Source: Candidatus Binataceae bacterium (lineage in GTDB: Bacteria; Desulfobacterota; Binatia; Binatales; Binataceae). Taken from it: a stretch of 38,431 nucleotides of DNA. The stretch lies in assembly GCA_024281015.1 (NCBI GenBank), contig JAMXLL010000316.1:1-38431 (forward strand). The letters run 5' to 3'. The first letter of the stretch is position 1; every line of letters starts with the position of its first letter. A model generated the notes under the pieces. It saw only the letters and a list, made by a program, of their open reading frames with translations. It made no database searches and was not told the DNA's origin. The position numbers were made by a program, and so were the translations under genes. Of this stretch, positions 37,237 to 38,431 are shown one piece after another.

Positions 37237-37326
37237 GGAGGGGTGGCCGAGCGGTTGAAGGCACCGGTCTTGAAAACCGGCAGCGGCTAACGTCGCTCGT
37301 GGGTTCGAATCCCACCCCCTCCGCCA
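37237..37326 (+). tRNA. tRNA-Ser (TGA anticodon)
   Basis: Class II tRNA with long variable arm; acceptor GGAGGGG/CCCCTCC, anticodon arm CCGGT-CTTGAAA-ACCGG, T-arm GTGGGTTCGAATCCCAC, encoded CCA. Confidence 0.95.
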
Positions 37327-37417
37327 GAGCCGGCAGGTTCATGACCGATTGGCCTTAGACTGGAGAATCGATTCGAGAGGCCAACGACTGCGGGTGCCGT
37401 TGTGAGAACCTGCGGAC

Positions 37418-37864
37418 CTAAACCGCGGCGGCTGCGGGCGAGTTAATGCGACCGCGAGGATAACGTTCACGTGGAGTGATTTTCAGACGCAGCGGCGATG
37501 CAGAATGGGCACGGTGCTGGCCAGAAACCATGTGCTTCCAATCGATGATCCGACGGCGCAACAAGTCCGGATTTATGCCCAGCGCATCGCATACGGTGAT
37601 AAAGCTGAAGGCGTTAGTCTCAGAGCGATCGCCCAAAATCCAGCGTTCCGCTTCGACGTACAGACGACGGGCGCGGCTTAAGTTGGATAGCGCGCCTTTT
37701 TGGTAAACGTTCAACGCGTCGGTGAGCAGCGCGAGTATCAGCCGTTGTTCGCCTGACAAGCCGTAGCCGCTTGAGATGTCGCAATACTCGCATGCCAGGA
37801 ACAGATCAGATTCGGCATTTCCAACGACAGGTGCGCGCGCAACGGCACAAAGCCTTGAACTCAT
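37418..37864 (-). CDS. Conserved hypothetical protein
   Basis: Composition and motif AERWILGDRSETNAFSFITVCDALGINPDLLRRRIIDWK look protein-like; resembles uncharacterised deltaproteobacterial proteins from memory only. Confidence 0.6.
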   Translation of the reverse strand: MSSRLCAVARAPVVGNAESDLFLACEYCDISSGYGLSGEQRLILALLTDALNVYQKGALSNLSRARRLYVEAERWILGDRSETNAFSFITVCDALGINPDLLRRRIIDWKHMVSGQHRAHSASPLRLKITPRERYPRGRINSPAAAAV

Positions 37865-38092
37865 AAACGTTTCCCGGCGAGCAAAGGGCTGTTTCCGCTC
37901 TTCAACAGTCCAGGTTCATAAATGCCTGAACTATAAACAATCAAGAACTCGAAATGGTTCCCGTTTACTCAGTCGGAAAGGAATGAGCTACTGGGCAGTG
38001 CGCTGAGGCGAGAAAACAGCGCAAGCGCAACTACGGCCGAGACTTGGAGATGTGCGGCTTACGACTTCGCGATCATTTCTAAAGCACTCAGA

Positions 38093-38431
38093 TTAGCGGG
38101 GTTGACAATGAAGGACGCCTTCTTGTTCCAGTTTTTTGATTTGCTCGGGCACGTAACCAAGGTATTCTGCCAGGATCTTCGCATTATGTTCACCAAGGAA
38201 GGGTGCTTCGAGCTCCAATCGTTGGGGAAAAGCTGAAAAACGTAGCGGAAATCCGGGAATCTCAAAATCTCCCAGCAGCCGATCATGGACGGTCTGCACG
38301 GTCTGACGTTCGCGTAGATGGGGATGATTCATTGCCTCTTCCACGCTCAACACTGGCGCTGACGGGATCCGGGCCTCGCGTAGCATCTCCACCGCAGTCT
38401 GATTGCCCGGCAATTCACTGAGCCAGTGCTC
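38093..38431 (-). CDS. CaiB/BaiF family CoA-transferase, C-terminal part (runs off the right edge)
   Basis: LREARIPSAPVLSVEEAMNHPHLRERQTVQTVHDRLLGDFEIPGFPLRFSAFP...APFLGEHNAKILAEYLGYVPEQIKKLEQEGVL is typical of the family's C-terminus. Confidence 0.85.
   Translation of the reverse strand, partial: EHWLSELPGNQTAVEMLREARIPSAPVLSVEEAMNHPHLRERQTVQTVHDRLLGDFEIPGFPLRFSAFPQRLELEAPFLGEHNAKILAEYLGYVPEQIKKLEQEGVLHCQPR

Noticed and set aside
37133-37342. Minus-strand ORF ALAEGVGFEPTSDVSRCRFSRPVPSTARPPLQPHELTRW
   Set aside because: Antisense translation of the tRNA-Ser gene; the GVGFEPT...RPVPSTARPP peptide is a well-known spurious annotation.
1-38431. CRISPR array or defence island
   Set aside because: No regularly spaced repeats and no Cas, restriction-modification or toxin-antitoxin proteins recognised.

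Overview
The window looks like an ordinary bacterial chromosomal segment, with no rRNA, CRISPR array, integrase or transposase recognised. From gene content the source is probably a Deltaproteobacteria/Binatota-type organism, but that is inference only. Recognisable genes from left to right: hopanoid side-chain genes hpnI and hpnJ (minus strand); enoyl-CoA hydratase; D-2-hydroxyacid dehydrogenase; PDZ protein; MoxR/RavA-type AAA ATPase; recO; two coupled lipoproteins; amidohydrolase; a two-domain KaiC-like ATPase followed 14 bp later by a hybrid histidine kinase; M28 (GCPII-like) peptidase; LLM-family oxidoreductase; a MacB/FtsX permease remnant; phospholipase D/cardiolipin-synthase-like protein; VOC protein; two tandem ArsA-like ATPases; DUF4911-like protein; TrmI-like tRNA m1A58 methyltransferase; two small Cys-motif proteins; secF without an adjacent secD; isochorismatase-like hydrolase; an ftsY-coiled coil-zapA-(6S-like RNA candidate)-fau-rny block; ferritin-like protein; tRNA-Gln, tRNA-Glu and tRNA-Ser; an excisionase-type HTH protein; peptide deformylase; and the C-terminal part of a CaiB/BaiF CoA-transferase running off the right edge. 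Points most worth follow-up: the KaiC-like/hybrid-kinase pair, the unannotated structured region between zapA and fau, the tandem ArsA pair, a 56-aa zinc-ribbon gene missing from the ORF track, the orphan secF, and the MacB/FtsX gene remnant.
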